NCBI GenBank assembly: GCA_900543875.1
Contig: UQSV01000075.1
Location: 1 to 5,916 of the forward strand
Origin: an uncultured Coriobacteriaceae bacterium
GTDB taxonomy: Bacteria > Actinomycetota > Coriobacteriia > Coriobacteriales > Atopobiaceae
Direction of reading: 5' to 3'
Length of the DNA stretch: 5,916 nt
Part shown: positions 4,078-5,916 of the stretch, piece after piece
Position numbering within the stretch: the stretch's first letter is position 1
Layout: each line of letters begins with the position of its first letter
Notes under the pieces: model-generated
What the model was told of the DNA's origin: nothing
Database searches by the model: none
The model's input: the letters and a program-made list of their open reading frames with translations, nothing else
Program-made: the position numbers and the translations under genes

Positions 4078-5613
4078 ATGAGGAGAAGACACATGATGGC
4101 GGGTGTCGCGGCCTTTGCCGCCGCTGCGCTCGTCGCCGCCCTGGGCGTGGCCCCGGCTCCGGCGCTGGCGCTGACCCCCCCCACGGTTGTCAGCGCCGAG
4201 GAACTCCAGAACGCCATCGCTGGCGGTGAGACCGAGATTACGCTCGGCGAGGATATCACTGCCAGCATTACCGTGCCTGCCGGTCAGACGCTCACGCTGA
4301 ACCTCGGTGGCCACAAGCTTACCAACGAGGCCGGCAAGCACACCATCACCAACCAGGGCAACCTTACCATTACCGGTGAGGGCACCGTCGACAACGTGAG
4401 CCACGCTCGCGCTGCTCTCTATAACGATGGCGGCACTTCCACGGTTAATGGCGGCACGTTTACCCGCAGCGCCGAGGCTGGAACCACCACGAGCGGCAAC
4501 GGCAATAGCTGGTACGTTGTCAAGAACGCTTCCGGTACGTTCAACATGAATGATGGCAACGTCAAGGGTACGAGCGGTTTCTCCTCTTGCCTCAGCAACG
4601 ATGGCGTCATGAACTTCAACGGCGGCACCATTGAGCAGCCCGTCATGATTGGCCTCAAGAACGAGGGCACGCTTTTCATGAACGGCGGCAAGGTCGTCAG
4701 CAAGAACGGTCTCCAGAACTGGGGCACCGCGACGATTAACGACGGCGAGATCGATGGCATCCTCACCGACTTCTCGTGGGACGAGACTGAAACGGGTAAG
4801 CTCGAGATGAACGGCGGCTCGATCTCTGGAGACGTCATTGTCGTCAAGTACACCGGCTCCACTTCCACCCCCTCTGTTTCCATCAAGGGCGGATCCGTGG
4901 GTGGCTCCATTACGGCTACCGCTGGCACCACCGCTAACCCCGAGCAGAACACTCCGAGTGATGAGATTGCCCAGAACGTTACGGTTTCCAGCGGTCAGTT
5001 CAGCGACTCTTCCGTTGCCAAGTTTGTGACCAGCGGCAACGTGACCTCCTATAAGCAGGGCAAGTTCTACGTCAACGCTGCCGATGAGGTCGAGAACCTT
5101 GCCGTTGCCACCGTTGAGGTCAACGGCCAGACGATCTACTTCTACAACACCGATGACGCCAACACCTTCGCCAAGGAGAACGGCATGACTGCCGACGACG
5201 TCGATCGCCTTGTCTACTTCGTGGACTTCGAGACCAACGGCCATGGCGAGTTCCAGACCGCCGTGGTCAAGGCCGGCGAGGCCGTAGGCGACCAGATGCC
5301 CGCCGTCCCCGAGGTCGAGGGCTACACCGTTTCTGGTTGGTACGATGGCGACACGAAGGTTGACGCGACCTTCGTTCCCACCTCTGACGTGACTCTCGTT
5401 GCCATGTGGACCAAGAATCCTGCCAAGAGCGATCCCAAGACCGACCCCAAGGCCGACACCAAGCCTGCCGATGGCGACAAGAAGGCCGATGCCCCCAAGA
5501 AGGCTCTGCCCCAGACCGGTGACAACACCAACATGATGGTGCCGGTCGCGATTGCCGTTGCTGGCGTTGTGGTTGTTATCGCCGCCGTCGCCCTGCGCCG
5601 TCGCAACAACTAG
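4078..5613 (+). CDS. LPxTG-anchored surface protein with beta-helix-like repeats and InlB B-repeat
   Basis: A 511-residue exported protein predicted to be linked to peptidoglycan by sortase. Residues 1-31 form a signal peptide: RRR n-region, an Ala/Val-rich core and cleavage probably after ALA at 29-31. From about 42 to 320 it is Gly/Asn/Thr-rich, with turns of the type [hydrophobic]-N-[GD]-G at 123-126, 157-160, 180-183, 201-204, 220-223, 244-247 and a variant at 269-272. These mostly recur every 19-25 residues, the rung spacing expected of a right-handed parallel beta-helix. Residues 377-446 match the Flg_new/InlB B-repeat pattern (VYFVDFETNG, then GYTVSGWYDG, then FVPTSDVTLVAMW). A charged Asp/Pro/Lys wall spacer covers 448-475. 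The sorting signal is LPQTG (477-481), a hydrophobic segment 486-506 and the tail RRRNN. No catalytic residues are recognisable, so an adhesin or glycan-binding role is more likely than an enzyme, though unproven. No sortase gene is in the window. Codons end in T more often than in uvrC. Confidence 0.9.
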   Translation: MRRRHMMAGVAAFAAAALVAALGVAPAPALALTPPTVVSAEELQNAIAGGETEITLGEDITASITVPAGQTLTLNLGGHKLTNEAGKHTITNQGNLTITGEGTVDNVSHARAALYNDGGTSTVNGGTFTRSAEAGTTTSGNGNSWYVVKNASGTFNMNDGNVKGTSGFSSCLSNDGVMNFNGGTIEQPVMIGLKNEGTLFMNGGKVVSKNGLQNWGTATINDGEIDGILTDFSWDETETGKLEMNGGSISGDVIVVKYTGSTSTPSVSIKGGSVGGSITATAGTTANPEQNTPSDEIAQNVTVSSGQFSDSSVAKFVTSGNVTSYKQGKFYVNAADEVENLAVATVEVNGQTIYFYNTDDANTFAKENGMTADDVDRLVYFVDFETNGHGEFQTAVVKAGEAVGDQMPAVPEVEGYTVSGWYDGDTKVDATFVPTSDVTLVAMWTKNPAKSDPKTDPKADTKPADGDKKADAPKKALPQTGDNTNMMVPVAIAVAGVVVVIAAVALRRRNN

Positions 5614-5647
5614 CGCTCGCGCTTCTCGTCCATAAGCACTCGCGCTT

Positions 5648-5677
5648 GGGGCGTCCTTCGGGGCGCCCCCTTTTGTT
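5648..5677 (+). terminator. Intrinsic terminator with C(UUCG)G tetraloop
   Basis: Arms 5648-5656 (GGGGCGTCC) and 5661-5669 (GGGCGCCCC) form a 9-bp stem with one T-G wobble, closed by a TTCG tetraloop. TTTTGTT follows from 5671. It lies 35 bases after the surface-protein stop codon and ends that transcript. Confidence 0.9.
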
Positions 5678-5729
5678 GCCGTGACGCAACGTGCGCCTCG
5701 CGAGCGGCCGGGCGTATCCATGCGCACGC

Positions 5730-5735
5730 TATACT
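5730..5735 (+). promoter_or_regulatory. Probable -10 box (TATACT) for the downstream gene
   Basis: TATACT, 36 bases before the ATG at 5771 and downstream of the terminator, matches 5 of 6 positions of the consensus. The bases 17-18 upstream are GC-rich and contain no recognisable -35, so the promoter may be weak or activator-dependent. Confidence 0.45.
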
Positions 5736-5770
5736 CGAAGGCAGAAAACACGAGAGGGGAGCGCACGCCC

Positions 5771-5916
5771 ATGGACGCGCCACGCGAAGCAGAAAACCGC
5801 ACTACCAGCACCGCCGCCGCGTCGAGCGAGGCCCCCGCTAACACCGAGGCCCCCGCTGCTGTCGCCGCCGATGAGGCCGCCGAGCGAGCGCTGTGGATTG
5901 GAAATGGGGGCTGTGG
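5771..5916 (+). CDS. Unidentified protein, N-terminal fragment running off the window
   Basis: An open frame from ATG 5771 continues to the window end with no stop (48 complete codons). It has an upstream GAGAGGGGAG (5752-5761), a somewhat distant Shine-Dalgarno, and a -10 box at 5730. The visible residues are a low-complexity Ala/Ser/Thr/Glu/Pro-rich leader (about 1-40) followed by ALWIGNGGCG. There is no hydrophobic segment, so no signal peptide. The leader resembles in composition the extension at the N-terminus of uvrC in this window. No family can be recognised from so short a piece. The frame is supported by the start signals and mostly C/G-ending codons, although the last codons (GGA, AAT, GGG, TGT) are less typical. 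Confidence 0.6.
   Translation, partial: MDAPREAENRTTSTAAASSEAPANTEAPAAVAADEAAERALWIGNGGC

Noticed and set aside
5616..5647. Direct repeat CTCGCGCTT (5616-5624 and 5639-5647)
   Set aside because: Two 9-base copies in GC-rich trailer sequence, with no further copies and no obvious role; easily due to chance.
4045..5844. A 599-codon open frame on the - strand covering the whole surface-protein gene
   Set aside because: It is antisense to a gene with a clear signal peptide, repeats and LPQTG anchor. Its translation is a low-information Gly/Val/Leu/Asp mix, and it is open only because of codon bias on the + strand.

Overview
This is a GC-rich stretch of bacterial chromosome in which all recognisable genes read on the + strand. 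The mix suggests a Gram-positive gut actinobacterium of the class Coriobacteriia, probably Collinsella or a relative. The reasons are very high GC with C/G-ending codons in the housekeeping genes, a Gram-positive LPxTG cell-wall anchor, and a repeat-filled intergenic region with TGCAC/GTGCA palindromes. The taxon is an inference from style and was not searched.

Layout: (1) 2-2134 is the excision-repair nuclease UvrC, whose 5' end lies outside the window. It carries low-complexity Ala/Pro/Gly-rich tails at both ends and an altered cysteine pattern. (2) 2189-3088 is a PfkB-family sugar kinase, best called 1-phosphofructokinase (fruK), 54 bases after uvrC. (3) 3089-4077 is a gene-free region of about 990 bases. 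It holds a cluster of 23-bp imperfect palindromes (TGCAC-N13-GTGCA with a constant GCC core) in both orientations and with fixed linker lengths, a strong independent hairpin, a 10-bp tandem repeat, and then the promoter and leader of the next gene. (4) 4078-5613 encodes a secreted, sortase-anchored surface protein: signal peptide, beta-helix-like NGG repeats, an InlB/Flg_new-type repeat and an LPQTG sorting signal. It is closed by a strong C(UUCG)G terminator at 5648-5677. (5) 5771-5916 is the start of another gene that runs off the window; its product cannot be identified.

The genes do not form one functional pathway. uvrC and fruK are close enough to share a transcript but have unrelated roles in DNA repair and fructose catabolism. 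The surface-protein gene looks like an independent unit, with its own promoter, a dyad over its -10 box, a leader hairpin next to its ribosome binding site, and its own terminator. The most interesting part is the palindrome cluster at 3143-3752. It resembles the REP/BIME elements of enterobacteria in architecture but not in sequence.
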